Below are positions 31,274 to 43,374 of a DNA stretch of 64,000 bases, in pieces. Numbering within the stretch: position 1 is the stretch's first letter; each line of letters opens with the position of its first letter. This stretch comes from Symsagittifera roscoffensis (lineage: Eukaryota; Xenacoelomorpha; Acoela; Convolutidae). The notes below the pieces were generated by a model. That model made no database searches. It was not told the DNA's origin and saw nothing but the letters and a program-made list of their open reading frames with translations. Position numbers and translations under genes: made by a program. Location of the stretch: positions 44,303,829 to 44,367,828 of the forward strand of contig NC_087067.1 of assembly GCF_963678635.1 (NCBI RefSeq), in the 5' to 3' direction.

Positions 31274-32700
31274 GGTTAATCTGCACTCCTGGTGGTGCCT
31301 TGCTTCATAATGAACTCAAACTTATTAGTGTTTCCTGCAAACTTAGCCCCGAGGTAACGAATGCGCATGAGACGGCAAAGATCCTGGGTTCGAATACGAT
31401 CACAACCTGTTTTTTCAAACGCGAAATATTCTGTTTCAATTTTATTGTCGGCCTAATTTTTGTTTGCTTACGTTTTGTCGGCTTAGTTGCCACATCTAAG
31501 AATCGATTTTTTTGCTGCAAACAATTTTTTAAGTGTTTTAGCATTTTAAAATCCGGCCGAATCGAAATTTGAATTTTACATTGCTTGTGATTTTACATTG
31601 CTTGTGAACTCGGTTTGTTAAAACTTCGTTTTTTCCCGCTTTTTGTCTTTTTTCGGCTCAATCGGTTTCGGCTTATTTTTCATTAACTTAGTGGCCACTT
31701 ACCGCGTCGTTTGATGGATCGAAACAATTTTGTGCGCGTGTGTGTGTTCTGAGGAAACTTTTTTCAAATTTGTCAGGAATTTTTGTGAATTTTGTTCGGT
31801 ATGAAAGGTTTCGGCTCAGGCAATTAGTTTTTGTTACCGCTTGATAATTTTAGTTCCGATGCTAATTTTGCATTCTATTGTCTGGGAATGTTTTTTTTGA
31901 AAACAACATCTTGATTTGTTTTGATAGATCTTATTGTATGTAGAGTTAATAAATATCGGTATTAATTTTTTTGCTGATGGTGTTTCGGCTTTAATTTTGT
32001 TGATTAAGCTCTCGATTTAGTTTCAGAAATGTGTATACCACGTTGCGTTTGGTACATATATGGCTTTCCTAGTAAGGCACTGTTATATGTGTTCTTCCAA
32101 TGAGAGTTTTGCATAACAAATTTAGTTGATTTTCAGCTGATTAGCTGTCAGCTTTAATTATTCATTTTTACTTAAATTTTTCTTATAAGATTCCGATTTA
32201 ATTGATGAATGATTTGTTTAATTAAATTATGAATTTTACTTGGAAATAATACTGATTTAGAGTTTTTTGTTCTAGTTCATTCTTCAACGATAACAACATT
32301 CTCATTGATAGTTTTTGAGTCTCTACTTTTTGTATCGCAAATGGTGCGAAGCTCAGCTTCGCCTCTGTGTGTAAATATGTAGTAATAAATTCCTTTATTT
32401 AATTTAAATTGTAAAATGTTTTTTTTTAATTCAAAACAATCGCCAAAGGATAAGGTACGAAACAAGCTCCAAAGGGCAAATTACAGGAAAAAGTCTTGCC
32501 AAACAAATTCCATGCATTTTTTCAATCGCGCAATGGATTGTTTTAAAATTGGCGCTCGAATTATGGAACAGATTAGGTAAATTCATTTCGTGACCTAATT
32601 TTGTTTCTTGGAAAAATTTCGAACAAGATTGCTGTCCAGTGGAATTGCTTTTTCAAACTTCGAATAGGTTTGCTGTCCTGCCTGGTTGAAGTGTTCGACC
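31274..32700. other. Intergenic stretch with a tRNA-like relic and a conserved hairpin
   Basis: Bases 31340-31400 hold a decayed tRNA-like unit: TAGCCCCGAGG as a degenerate A box and GGTTCGAATAC as a B box 36 bases later. I do not see a foldable tRNA, so a SINE relic is likelier. The hairpin GCGAAG/CTTCGC with CTCTGTGT is at 32346-32362. No gene is seen. Confidence 0.5.
32346..32362 (+). repeat. Conserved hairpin GCGAAG-CTCAG-CTTCGC
   Basis: The same stem as at 4087-4103 and 5811-5827, followed by CTCTGTGT. The loop sequence differs at each site. Confidence 0.65.
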
Positions 32701-32719
32701 CAAACTCCGCTGGTGGAAA

Positions 32720-33385
32720 ACAGCCCTTTCGGTCGGACACAATATCGAAGCATAGTCAAAAACATGGTCGAAATATAGTCTAACACTATTTCGATTCATG
32801 TCTGAACACAAAATTTAAATTAAACTACGGTCAAAACACAAATTCTTGTCAAAACATAGTGGAGCACAAAGTCGAATACAACGAGTGGTCAAACGAAACA
32901 TAGTCGAACAAAAAGTCACATTCAATGTGTAGTCGAAACATGGTCGAACACAGTTCCAAAACACAGATGAACTCAAGAAATGGGCTACTCATGATCTTAG
33001 AAAAAAATCCGAGAAGCAATGTTTTGCCAGAAATAAAAAACTAATAAATGAAGTTTTGATTTAATAAAAACAGATTTAACAGATTTCTGTCACATCCAAT
33101 TTGAAAAACCAGATTATTCAAAAAAATACGTTGAAACAAGAAATCAAGGTGGTGAAAAACATAAAAATTGATCAACTTTTGAGTTGCATTAATTATACAG
33201 ACTCTGAAAAACATTTGGTCGAAACATAACTAGATTGAGTAGAGTCAATCAAAATATAGCTCAGTTGAATCAAGTCGGTCAAAACATAGCCAGCTTGGTT
33301 GGATTATTTTGAAACACAGCCATTTTTGGCCGAGTTGGTAGAAAAATACCTCTTTTAGGTCGAGTCGCTCAAAACATAATTCGAA
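32720..33385 (+). repeat. Degenerate short-period repeats around GTCGAAACATAG
   Basis: Bases 32735-32970 carry many variants of AGTCGAAACATAGTCGAACA. Bases 33205-33385 carry a longer-period version (TCGGTCAAAACATAGCC). The two arrays are separated by AT-rich sequence. No protein is recognised in it. Confidence 0.65.
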
Positions 33386-33594
33386 TATTCTGTAGAATAA
33401 GCGTATAACTATTCGAATATTTCGAAACTCTTTTTTCATCTCCAAAAATTTAAAAAAAAAATAATGATATAACCAAACTTCTCGATAATCACGCGGATCC
33501 ATATCATAGTCGTACATATTGAGGCAGCAGATTTTTAACTCAATGATCCTTTGGATTACTACAGCAAAGTTAGTTAGAATAGTTTTCCGCGGAG

Positions 33595-33730
33595 TTAATA
33601 AGTAGAGTTCCCAATTGAGTTCCCAGCGGAATACCAATAACAATTATTGATCCAGTTTTTCTATTTATCCGATTGCATCTCCCAATTTTTTCGACTTGAT
33701 TATTGCTTCTTAGTGTTTAGAGCACTAATT
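33595..33730 (+). repeat. Dispersed repeat fragment
   Basis: CCCAGCGGAATACC, TTGATCCAGTTTTTC and a following segment match the family at 13120-13570. Confidence 0.45.
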
Positions 33731-33849
33731 TAAGAAGTCAGTTGATTTTCTCGGTGTTTGTTTTTCATTGCTATTTTTCTTTGATCTTCTTTGCTGTTTT
33801 GGATTTCTTAAACAAATACCTTAAACACTGTACTGCTCAGAATTGCTCC

Positions 33850-34882
33850 AAAAATAGCCGAATTTGTGGAATCCGCAACCGTGTTTGCGGAATTAAAAAC
33901 TGTTTGAGGAATCCACAAACAAATAATGAGACCTGTGTATAGTTAAATTGAGCTGTAAGTCGAATCCGCAAACTGTAAGTGGAATCCGCATTTTGTTTGC
34001 GGATTTCATTTACACATATGTATATATGTAGTGTAGCTTTTAATATTATATCTTTTATTTACTATTTTTGTCAGCAAAAATTTCAATCTCAATTACTACA
34101 TTGATTAACTACCAGTTGAAATACCAAATGTGTGATCTCAATTCCTGTCAACACAACTTCGATCTCAAATCCTGTCAACTTTGATCTCAACTTCGATCTC
34201 AATTCACTAGAGTCGGAACCTACTAGATCAGTATTTGGAACTGATGGAATCCCAAATACTGACCAGTATTTGGGACTGATGCAATCGCAAATACTGAACT
34301 AATTCGGCGATATGCTGTGCGCTGTGTTTCTCAACGCAATGACTCCAGATATATTCGGTGTTGTGTTTCCAAAATAGTAAATGGTGACACCGATTTAGTT
34401 AACAAATGTTTTGAGATTTATTCGTGGGTTCCGCCGACAATGGTTAAGTTCGTGCTTTTAAATTCCGCATTGTTATAGGTAAGACTTCTAACTCTAGCTT
34501 TTAATTGTTCATATGCAAGTTCAGTAATAAACAAAGTTCGGAGTCCTCTTACAATTTGCGGAATGCGCTTACAATTGCGGATTACGCTCATAAATTTTGG
34601 GGATGCCTCTTACATTTGCGGATTCCACTTACCTTTTGTGGAATCCATTTACAGTTGCGGAATCCAGAACAACTAGATATTTTCGCTTATTGCGGAATCC
34701 GCGACACAACAAATGTGCCGACAAAGTTTAGGCTACAGGTATTTGTACGCGGATTCCTTGGCACTTTTCTAAGTGGAATCCACTTACATTTTGGAACATG
34801 TTTAAAGATTTGTCTATGGAAACCAGGAACATGCAGCCACAAAAATGTGCGCCTATCCAGTGCACAGTTTGGCCTCGTAATG
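33850..34882 (+). mobile_element. Transposon remnant with GGAATCCGCA subterminal repeats
   Basis: More than ten direct and inverted variants of GTGGAATCCGCAA / TTGCGGATTCCAC lie in two clusters, 33865-34010 and 34550-34790. The right end TGCACAGTTTGGCCTCGTAATG at 34861-34882 is the terminal repeat of the MITE at 29273-29474. A left terminal repeat was not found. Between the clusters are a pair of 35-bp hairpin-forming units (34229-34297, CAGTATTTGG...CAAATACTG) and GATCTCAA-type repeats (34135-34205). Confidence 0.6.
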
Positions 34883-35508
34883 AAAAAAAAAATTATGAAA
34901 TCTGATCAATTTGATTTCTGTTTTGAGAACTTTTTCAATTTCATAATCTTTGCGTAAGTTGTTGGCTTTTTCATAACTTTTGGGCCTTTAGTTTGATTTT
35001 TAGAAATGTTCAAAACAACACATTGTTGAAACACATCTCTGGCTAATGTAACCAACGGTGCCATTCTTAAATCGTGCTATTTTTCATTCCTAAATTGTGC
35101 AACTTGCCTCAATTTTCAAAAACTCACGTTTTGCAGTTAGAACTCGAGGTGCTTTTAAAGTTTAATTTACGACTTGAAGTCTCGTCATTGTGAAACCCCA
35201 ATGGCCTGTTGTTTTAATTATTTTTCAATTCTTTAATCAATTTTATCTTACCTGATCTTTTTCCCTAATTTTTTTGACTAGCTTGCTTAGCTATGTTTGT
35301 AATGCGCAAGGAAATTGTGCAAAAATCCTCTTCGCCTTTGTGTAATTATTATGATCTTATCTATACTAACTCGGTCTGGAATAAAGGGAAATAATACAAA
35401 TTTGACAATCTGTAGCCAGGCCTGACAACCTTTCATGGATGCTCTGCGAATCGCAGAAAACTCAATGATTACCCTACAGTTCTGTTAAAACGTCTGTTCA
35501 ATTCATCT
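34883..35508. other. AT-rich stretch left of the assembly gap
   Basis: A decayed CTCTTCGCCTTTGTGT tail at about 35327-35343 resembles the SINE-type 3' hairpin. No gene is seen. Confidence 0.4.
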
Positions 35509-35708
35509 NNNNNNNNNNNNNNNNNNNNNNNNNNNNNNNNNNNNNNNNNNNNNNNNNNNNNNNNNNNNNNNNNNNNNNNNNNNNNNNNNNNNNNNNNNNN
35601 NNNNNNNNNNNNNNNNNNNNNNNNNNNNNNNNNNNNNNNNNNNNNNNNNNNNNNNNNNNNNNNNNNNNNNNNNNNNNNNNNNNNNNNNNNNNNNNNNNNN
35701 NNNNNNNN
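35509..35708. other. Assembly gap of 200 N
   Basis: Exactly 200 consecutive N, most likely a fixed-size scaffold gap of unknown true length. Confidence 1.
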
Positions 35709-36097
35709 ATCCTTTTTTGTGCGACTATACACTATAGCTTAGAGCTGCGAATTGCTTTGCTTCAGTAATGTATAATAAATTATACTAATTAATTTTTACT
35801 GGCGATGAACCAATATGAGATCTAATTTGGTCTAAGACCAAAAAAGCGTTCGAACAAACTTTTTTCATTGCTGAAAATGCTTTTCAGATATCGATTGAGC
35901 CCCATATGCAAGCTCTCTATTTGATATTTTGTTCCCATCTGACAGTTTTGTTTTTATTACCCGATTTTGTACGGGGAAAAGGTACAAAAAACAATGAACC
36001 CTCCTAAAGACAAAGTTGTGCCCTCTTCGTAGAGGAGAAAATGTAGAACTAAACTGTGTGAAATTTTTTCTATAAGGCCACACAGCATAACACTAAC

Positions 36098-36231
36098 CAC
36101 AATCCAGTTTAGCCGATTGCTTGTTCCCTCACTCGTAAAGTTGAGCACTCTGTTCATGTAAACACGTGGGGAAACTCCGAACGGCCTGGCATGCTTCACA
36201 TACTCACCTGCTTGGTGATTACAGCACAGGC
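36098..36231 (-). CDS. Candidate internal exon, unrecognised protein
   Basis: On the minus strand an acceptor TTGTTTCAG ends at 36232 and a donor ATTGTG/GTTAGT follows at 36098/36097. The frame between them reads HQAGEYVKHARPFGVSPRVY then FTSEGTSNRLNWIV. Balanced base composition, open frame and fitting splice sites support an exon. The rest of the gene may lie in or beyond the gap at 35509-35708. I do not recognise the protein. Confidence 0.3.
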
Positions 36232-36254
36232 CTGAAACAACTGAAATTCAAATA

Positions 36255-36550
36255 GTAGTATTAGGGCGATTTATTGAGGAGGGAGGCTTCCCCTGAGGCG
36301 TTTGAGCAGTTTTACGATGGCGATTTTTTTTGGCTTCAGGCTTCAAAAGAACTTACAAATACAGCATTTTTGGCCTTTTTACTTTCCAAATTTGCCAGCA
36401 CCGCAAAAAATTTTAAAAACTAAAAAAAATATATTTTTAAGATTTGGAGGAAGTTCGAAAAATCATTTAAGTCGACCAAAAAATCGATAAACGTCCGAAT
36501 TTTTTTTAAAAAAAACTGTCCCGTGACAAAACATCTGCTCACGCCGCTGA
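36255..36550 (-). mobile_element. hAT-type MITE, diverged copy
   Basis: GAGGAGGGAGGCTTCCCC, GGAAGTTCGAAAAATC, AAGTCGACCAAAAAATCG and a terminal CATCTGCTCACGCCGC-like segment follow the family order in reverse orientation, with strong decay. Confidence 0.45.
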
Positions 36551-36725
36551 AATTATAATAAATTTATCTTCCGAATCAATCATAAAAATAAATCAATTTG
36601 CTGATGTTTTGGTGGCTAAAAAAGTTTAAAGTATACAACTCAAATGCATCAATAAACAACTCAAATGGGGAAGAAATGAAAAAAAAACCTTATAAAAAAA
36701 TTGATTGTAAAACTTCGAAAAGAAC

Positions 36726-36937
36726 TGCTCGGGGTGGGTTTATTCTGCAGACAAATTTCGACTTTTTAACCAACCATTTTTGATTATTATTTTCCTGAGC
36801 TTAAACTTGAAAACTTATTTCAACTGTGATCATTGTTCCTAAAATTATGAGTGCCATTTTGGCCAATTTGGACAATTAACGCGCGATATATTTCGCGCTA
36901 TTAACGCGTAAGCGGAGAGTTAATCCGTCTTAGAAAT
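36726..36937 (+). repeat. 212-bp block identical to 39057-39268
   Basis: It begins TGCTCGGGGTGGGTTTATTC and ends with TTAATCCGTCTTAGAAAT. I find no difference from 39057-39268 over all 212 positions, while the flanks on both sides are unrelated. It contains the CpG-rich palindrome GCGCGATATATTTCGCGC. Confidence 0.85.
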
Positions 36938-38429
36938 TTTTCTCATTTTTCATAGGAACCAACGTCTACAAAAAGCATAAATTACAAGCTATTTTGATGC
37001 AATTTCGAAGACAAATTGGACAAACAAAAGGGATTATAATCAATTATAATCATTTATTATGAGTTTTTGTGCAAAACTAATGAATTTAAAATCGATTGTT
37101 TCTCAATTTTAGTAAGACTGGTACTTAAATCGTAATATTATCGATTATTAACGCTTGAATCCCGATGCGAGATCCCTTCTATTTTTGTATGATGTGATAC
37201 TATTATGATGATTATTAAAAAGAATGCATACATTGCACCCTAAGTTTGCAAATTTTTTTTCAAAATGCCATTTCTCTGTATATTGCGCACATGCATAATG
37301 TTAGTCAGGTAAAAGTGTTTTTGATTTAGTATTTTTTGTGAAACTTTTCCCAATGTATCCTTAGAAGGCTCGTTTTAAGACTTCGAATGTCAGAGCAATC
37401 AATTTCACTACAAATTTTGTTAATGACGCGTCATGTTTTTGCCAGAAACTTCTTTGCCAGAAACTTGCCAAAGGCTGTTTTCCAAGCGCATCCTTGGTTG
37501 TTCCAACACTTGCTTGCTGCTGCTAGAAAAACCACAATGATTTTCTCAGTTGAAATTGTAATTTTTCCGCACAGTAGTAACATGTCATTGAGAATTAGGT
37601 AAAAAGAAAACGGCAACATGTTGGACAGAACGAAACAAAATTCGTATTCAAATTCATTATCGCCCATATTTCAATTTGTAACCGTGCGTTGTCTACTTTT
37701 AATTGGTCCCATATTTCTGGCTTCCTCAAACATTACTGCAGTGTCGTATGTGAGAAAGAGACGCGAACACCAATTTAGAACGATTATTTTGTGCTCTCGC
37801 GACATAAAACAAATGAAGGCGATTTTTTTTATCAGAAAAAGTACGTTCACGGCCTCTTTTCACATGATTTTTTAAATTTGGACGGAGTGAGTCTTTGATC
37901 TACAAACCGAATCTGACAGAGCGGGTGCGCGAACGGACAAAAGTGACGCATTTATTCATTTGATTTATTCAAGGCTCCATTTGATTTTCTTGACAGCGCG
38001 GATAAATCTGGCTTGCTTCCATCTGAAGTTCACACTGGCTGCTCGTATTCCGCCTGAGTAGTTTTGTGTCTTATTTTGCGAAACTGTAGGTTGCGAATTT
38101 TAAATCACGCTGTAGAGAAATATCAAAAAAAGTATAGGGCCATAAGTAGTGATCTCAGCGGAACTCAATGGAATTGGGAGGCCCTTCGAAGTTTGGTTGT
38201 TTAATTATTTGGACACATTGAAAGCAATTTTTGAGAGATTTTTGTAAAACGGCGAATTTTAGGACTCAGTTTGTCAAAACGCCTTGAGTAAACCCAAAAA
38301 AAAACTACAGCACGATTTGATTTTTCAAGGGCTTTTCTAAATGTCATCTAGAAAGAACTATTGTTTGCCCTTGGTAAATCAAACTTTAGTTTCAGGGAGT
38401 TTTGTTCAAATGAATAAGTAAATTGATTT

Positions 38430-41400
38430 AAAAATACAGTGTTCAATTATCTTCATGCTATTTTTATTAGTAAAATAATTGGACCACCGTTGTTAAGGTC
38501 TGTCTTGTTGTTCCGACTTTCGAAGAAAACAGAATATTTATGCTCGGTGTGGTTTTTTTTTATTCAGTCAGTTTTCGTCGATCGAAATAATAGTTTTCGA
38601 CAAACTTTTTTAAACTCCATTGAAGTTATCGAATTCTTGAGTTCAAACCTAAAAAGATATTTTACTTGCAATTTTTTTGTTGTAAAGTTCTGGGGGTTTG
38701 AAAATTGCCAAATTGGCCATATTCTGGACTAAATTATGTGCGCTTTGAAGAATTTATTCATATTGCTGAAACAGCATAACGTGAATTATTCATGCGAGGC
38801 GAATTATCCCGCACAACAAAATCGTTCCAAAGTGAACTGAGGCTAGCTAATCAGATCGGTCGTTTTAATTTGGTACGTCTCAACATTTCACACTTTGATA
38901 GTGTCTAAAATTTTTAGGTTTTCAATATTTTCTTTTCCCAAAAACTATTCGATATGAATTATGGAACAGTCGGAACTTTCAGGGCTTTGCTTTGATATAC
39001 GAGCCGTTTTGTTTCCTTTTTTTCCGACTTTCGTAATGAAATTAACGGAATATTTGTGCTCGGGGTGGGTTTATTCTGCAGACAAATTTCGACTTTTTAA
39101 CCAACCATTTTTGATTATTATTTTCCTGAGCTTAAACTTGAAAACTTATTTCAACTGTGATCATTGTTCCTAAAATTATGAGTGCCATTTTGGCCAATTT
39201 GGACAATTAACGCGCGATATATTTCGCGCTATTAACGCGTAAGCGGAGAGTTAATCCGTCTTAGAAATCGTTCCAAATTGGTTGAAAGAAGCCTATTTGC
39301 CATAATTGATTTGTTAATGGGAGCAAAATCTATCACTTTGTACTTTATATTGCGTGTGGGGAGATGATTTTCACAAAAATCGCAATTTTTAGAAAAAAAA
39401 ATAATTTCATTTTTTTAATAAATTTAATTTGTTTCATGTTATAACTGCTCAATAGACCTTAAAAGGCAGTCAGAATTTTCAGGATTTCGCACTGATACGA
39501 GCAGTCTTGTTTCAATAAAAACTTAGTTGGTTTTCTTTCAGAGGTGTCAGATTGGCTGAAATGATAGTTTTCACCGACAAAGATGTTTTTGTGTCAGTGA
39601 TTGAAAACTTTTGTTGTTTAAAATTGCAATCTCTTCGGAATTCTATTATTTCCCATTTCTACAGTTAATGTTGAGGAGTTTTTCTGCTCCTTACGAACAA
39701 ATTTGAAAAGTATGAAAAGTTTTGATTAATTTTTTTCTAAAAGTTGATCTTCGTACCGCGCTTGATCTGCTTGCATCACCAAGTTCACGGTTTCCGATCG
39801 TTTGTTTACTTTCTATTTTTGCGAGCGTATTTATGGCTGCTGCTAGGTTTTTGTTATAGTTTCTAGTCATTTGATCAGACAGAAAACTTTAGATGAAACC
39901 CGAGGTGGCGAGGAAGCGGGTTAATTTTTCTTTAGAAAATCAAGTAACCCTATAGCATCGTCAAGCAACTTACAACTCTTGCGCTAGAAAATTAATCGAA
40001 TTTGTCCAGCAGAAACCGCCGAAGAGATGCTACAAAATGTATTGATTTTTGTGATGTAGTCTGCTCATTATTTTTTTTTTCAAATGATTTTGCAAATCAG
40101 GCATGGCAAACAAACAGGAATAATGCAAGCGATTGCCCTTGAATCAAAGCAGGATTTAACATTTAAAGGGATGAGTTTTATTGTATCTTCATACAGTTGA
40201 TGTCATGAAAAAGTGAAACCTAACAACTTTGATGTTGTAGTAGCAGAGATGACCAGTTGTGTCGAGACTTTCCTGGAATTTAAAGTTGATAAATTATTGG
40301 TCATAAAAATTGTCGGAGAAATAGCTTTCGCAGTCCGCTGTTGGCAAGTTGATGTTTCCTGAAAGTTGTGCTGTTGCAGGAGTATGACTGGATAACGACC
40401 AGGACATCTTTTCACATGGAATATCCCAATCTTCAAAGGCGCTGGAGCAATTTACCCAGTGAAAAAGATTACCTAATCGTGATAATTCATTAAAAAACAG
40501 TTGACATAAATTTCATTATGTTCAGGAAAACTAATCGAGGAGTTGTTCAGATAGTTGTTCACGGCGAGAAGAACCCGTCTATATTTAAATATATAATTAA
40601 TTTCTATTCGCTCTTATAAAATAAAGTCGAGGGAAGTTTAATTCAAAGTCGAGGGAATTTTTGTCACCAAGGTTTCAATTAAGACTATTTTGGTGGGGTT
40701 GTTGGATGAAATAGAACGCGCCAGGACGTTCCGGCGTTTTGCAGGTTTTTTATTTCTTACAAGTTCGAGTTGTTTTTGACAAGTTGCTTTTTTGTTTGAT
40801 TCGAGTTTTTCAAGGTTAATTATGGAGGAACAGCTTACATTTTAATGGTATGATATTTGAATAGGTGGTTGTCATTCGACATCTTTTTTGTTTGGGATAA
40901 ATTTCTAAAAATTCTATGCGGAGATCACTCGATTTTGTTCCAATTGTTGACAAATTTTTGACTTCAAATTAGAAATTCATTTTTGTTCCGACGAAAGTAA
41001 CGGAATATTTGTGCTCGGGGTGGGTTTTTTTTTCTTCAGACAAATTTCGACTTTTTAACTAGCCATTTTTGACGGAATTTTTATATCATTTTTATATCAA
41101 ATTTTTATATCATTCGAAAGGTATTGTTATCCTGAGCTTAAATTTGAAAAGATATTTTACCTGTGATCATTTTTCGTAAAATTACGGGGGTTTAAAGATT
41201 GCCATTTTGGCCAATTTGGACAATTAACGCGCGATATATTTCGCGCTATTAACGCGTAAGCGGAGAGTTAATCCGTCTTAGAAATCGTTCCAAATTGGTT
41301 GAAAGAAGCCTATTTGCCATAATTGATTTGTTACAAGGAGCGAAATCTATCCTTTTGTACTTGATATGGCGTGTGGGGGGATGATTTTCATTTAAAAAAT

Positions 41401-41540
41401 TCAAATTTTAGAAGAAAAAAAACTTCATTTTGGTTTATTTCATTTAATTTCTTAAATGTTATTACTGCTCCATAAACATTACAAGGCGGTCGGAATATTC
41501 AGGGCTTCGCCCTGATACGAGCAGTCTTGTTTTCTTTCGA
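38430..41540 (+). repeat. Array of three diverged about 2-kb repeat units
   Basis: Markers CCGACTTTCG, GGAATATTTGTGCTCGGGG, ATTAACGCGCGATATATTTC and CAGGGCTTCGCCCTG-ATACGAGC recur. They occur near 38515-38710 (partial), 38960-39520 and 40985-41535. The second and third units share about 500 bp including CGTTCCAAATTGGTTGAAAG. No coding frame or transposon motif was recognised. Between the units (39520-40985) is AT-rich sequence without features. Confidence 0.65.
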
Positions 41541-41797
41541 TTTGATGAAATAAGTAACTTTGAAATGAATAGTCGATATGCTTATCCACCGTAACTGCCA
41601 TCAAAGTCTTTTAATGAGCAGCTGCAGGCAAGCGTTTTTTCATGAGATATTTTTTATAAATTTTACAAATGACGGCTAATATAATGGCTAAATTTTCAAG
41701 TCTTACAACATAGCAGATGACACTGTCGTCTTTGATGCCTAGAAAATTGTGTTCAAGAACTTCGGACTTGATTGCTATGGTCTGATTTTTTGGGGCC

Positions 41798-42259
41798 TAG
41801 GAAATTAGACGAAAAGCAAATTAGACGTGAAAAACAAAAATGAATTTAGACGTAATGCAAAATTACAAATATGGGAAATTAGACGTAATTGTATTGTTCG
41901 TGTCTGAAATTTCTTTACCGAATACAATTAACTTTCGTTCAGCTTTCTTAAATGCAAATCAACTTCTCACATGCCGCAAGTTTCACATTCCGCATTGTTC
42001 ACACGACGCAATTGTATAATTTATGCATTTCAAAAATGTTTTATAATCTTGAAATTTACATTTTATAAATCAATTGAGATAAATATTTTGAGATGCAATA
42101 AGATCATATCTAATTTTTGTAATTACGAAAACCTGTTTTAAGCAATAAGTTTTGTTAGCCCTTTGCTTTCCGTCTAAAATGCTAGTTTTCCAAAAACAAT
42201 TTAACGTCTAAATTCATTTTTGTTGGTCACGTCTAATTTGCTTATCGTCTAATTTCCTA
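41798..42259. mobile_element. MITE with long inverted repeats built of AATTAGACG
   Basis: The left arm begins TAGGAAATTAGACG and the right arm ends CGTCTAATTTCCTA. The arms are about 60 bp and more than 85% inverted-identical, each with three (A)AATT(T)AGACG units. The 462-bp element has a noncoding core. A fragment of the same family is at 12366-12490. Target duplication is unclear. Confidence 0.75.
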
Positions 42260-43370
42260 ATCACCGGTTGTTCTTTTGGAACTCAAGTATGTCTGAGATC
42301 CGGAGTTCGTGCGTGTATTCATTGTGCATCTTATCGGATTTTGTAGGTCTCATTGGTATCTTGAACGGGTATCTGTTTGAGCTTTGAATCAAACGCGTCT
42401 GCAAAAGTTTGAATCCTCAAAAGCCTTGTTTTCCAGTAGTTTTCATTTCATTTGACAGAAGTTTTTATTTCATCAACTGCTATTTTTATTCCGTTTATTT
42501 CCTCAGAGAAACTCATTCGCAAATGATCATTTGCATTTCCGAAGACGCAATTGTCGCCACGCCAAAAAATAAAGGCGAGTTATCAATATATGCGAACTTT
42601 CTGTACCTAGTCGGTGATACCAAATAGAGCAGCTTTTGAACTGGAATTTATTGTTCTTCTAATCCGGTTCATATCTACCTACTGATTTTTTTTGTGCAAT
42701 TTTTGGATTCAAACTATGTCGTTTTCTGTAAAACTCCTGTGTACTCGGTATCGGGGCAGCCTCATTTCATGCACTCTTTCGAAAGTCTTGCAATAATCAA
42801 CGCTTATTTCTAAAATTTTTTGATAAAAAGCTGCCTGTAAAAAATACATAAATAACATATAGATAAACTAGCATAAATTTATGCTAGCTTTATTTACGTG
42901 TTTTCGCGTGCTTTTTGTAAGCAAGCTTGCAATTCTGGAAGAACAATACAAACCTTCGTTCTGAAAAAAAATTGGTTGAACATTTCGGCATGGCCTTTTA
43001 GTGGCAGATGCATGACTATTTAATCTATCAATTCTGAATAAAATCTGAATAAAAGCTAAATCGATTTTTTGGTTCGGCTCATTTACAACCAATCATCTGA
43101 TTCTGATTTAAATAATGATATCGATAGCGGGAATGTTGTGAATAGGTTTATTATCATAAAATCTGATTTGTTAATACGTAATTGAACATCTTTTCGAGAA
43201 TTTCTAATTTTTATGATATTTCATTTTCATACTTTATTAACGTCCCCCATTTAGTAAGTGTACTCTCGGAGATAATTTTATTCTGGGTAGTATAACTGCT
43301 AATAATTGTATTTTTCATGATATGATTGTACACTCTAAATTTGATTTTAAAAAAATGAACAATGCAATGC
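42260..43370. other. Intergenic stretch, no recognised feature
   Basis: Open frames at 42409-42627 (+) and 42868-43092 (-) lack family motifs and splice context. I see no repeat. Confidence 0.4.
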
Positions 43371-43374
43371 TCAA

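Noticed and set aside
31340-31400. Possible tRNA gene (GGTTCGAATAC with an upstream A-box-like TAGCCCCGAGG)
   Set aside because: The T stem and acceptor stem do not pair and the B box has a mismatch; a decayed SINE head is more likely.
33742-34957. Open frames reading CGIRN/GIHL-type repeats as a repetitive protein
   Set aside because: The periodicity comes from the GGAATCCGCA DNA motif, present in both orientations, and the frames are interrupted.
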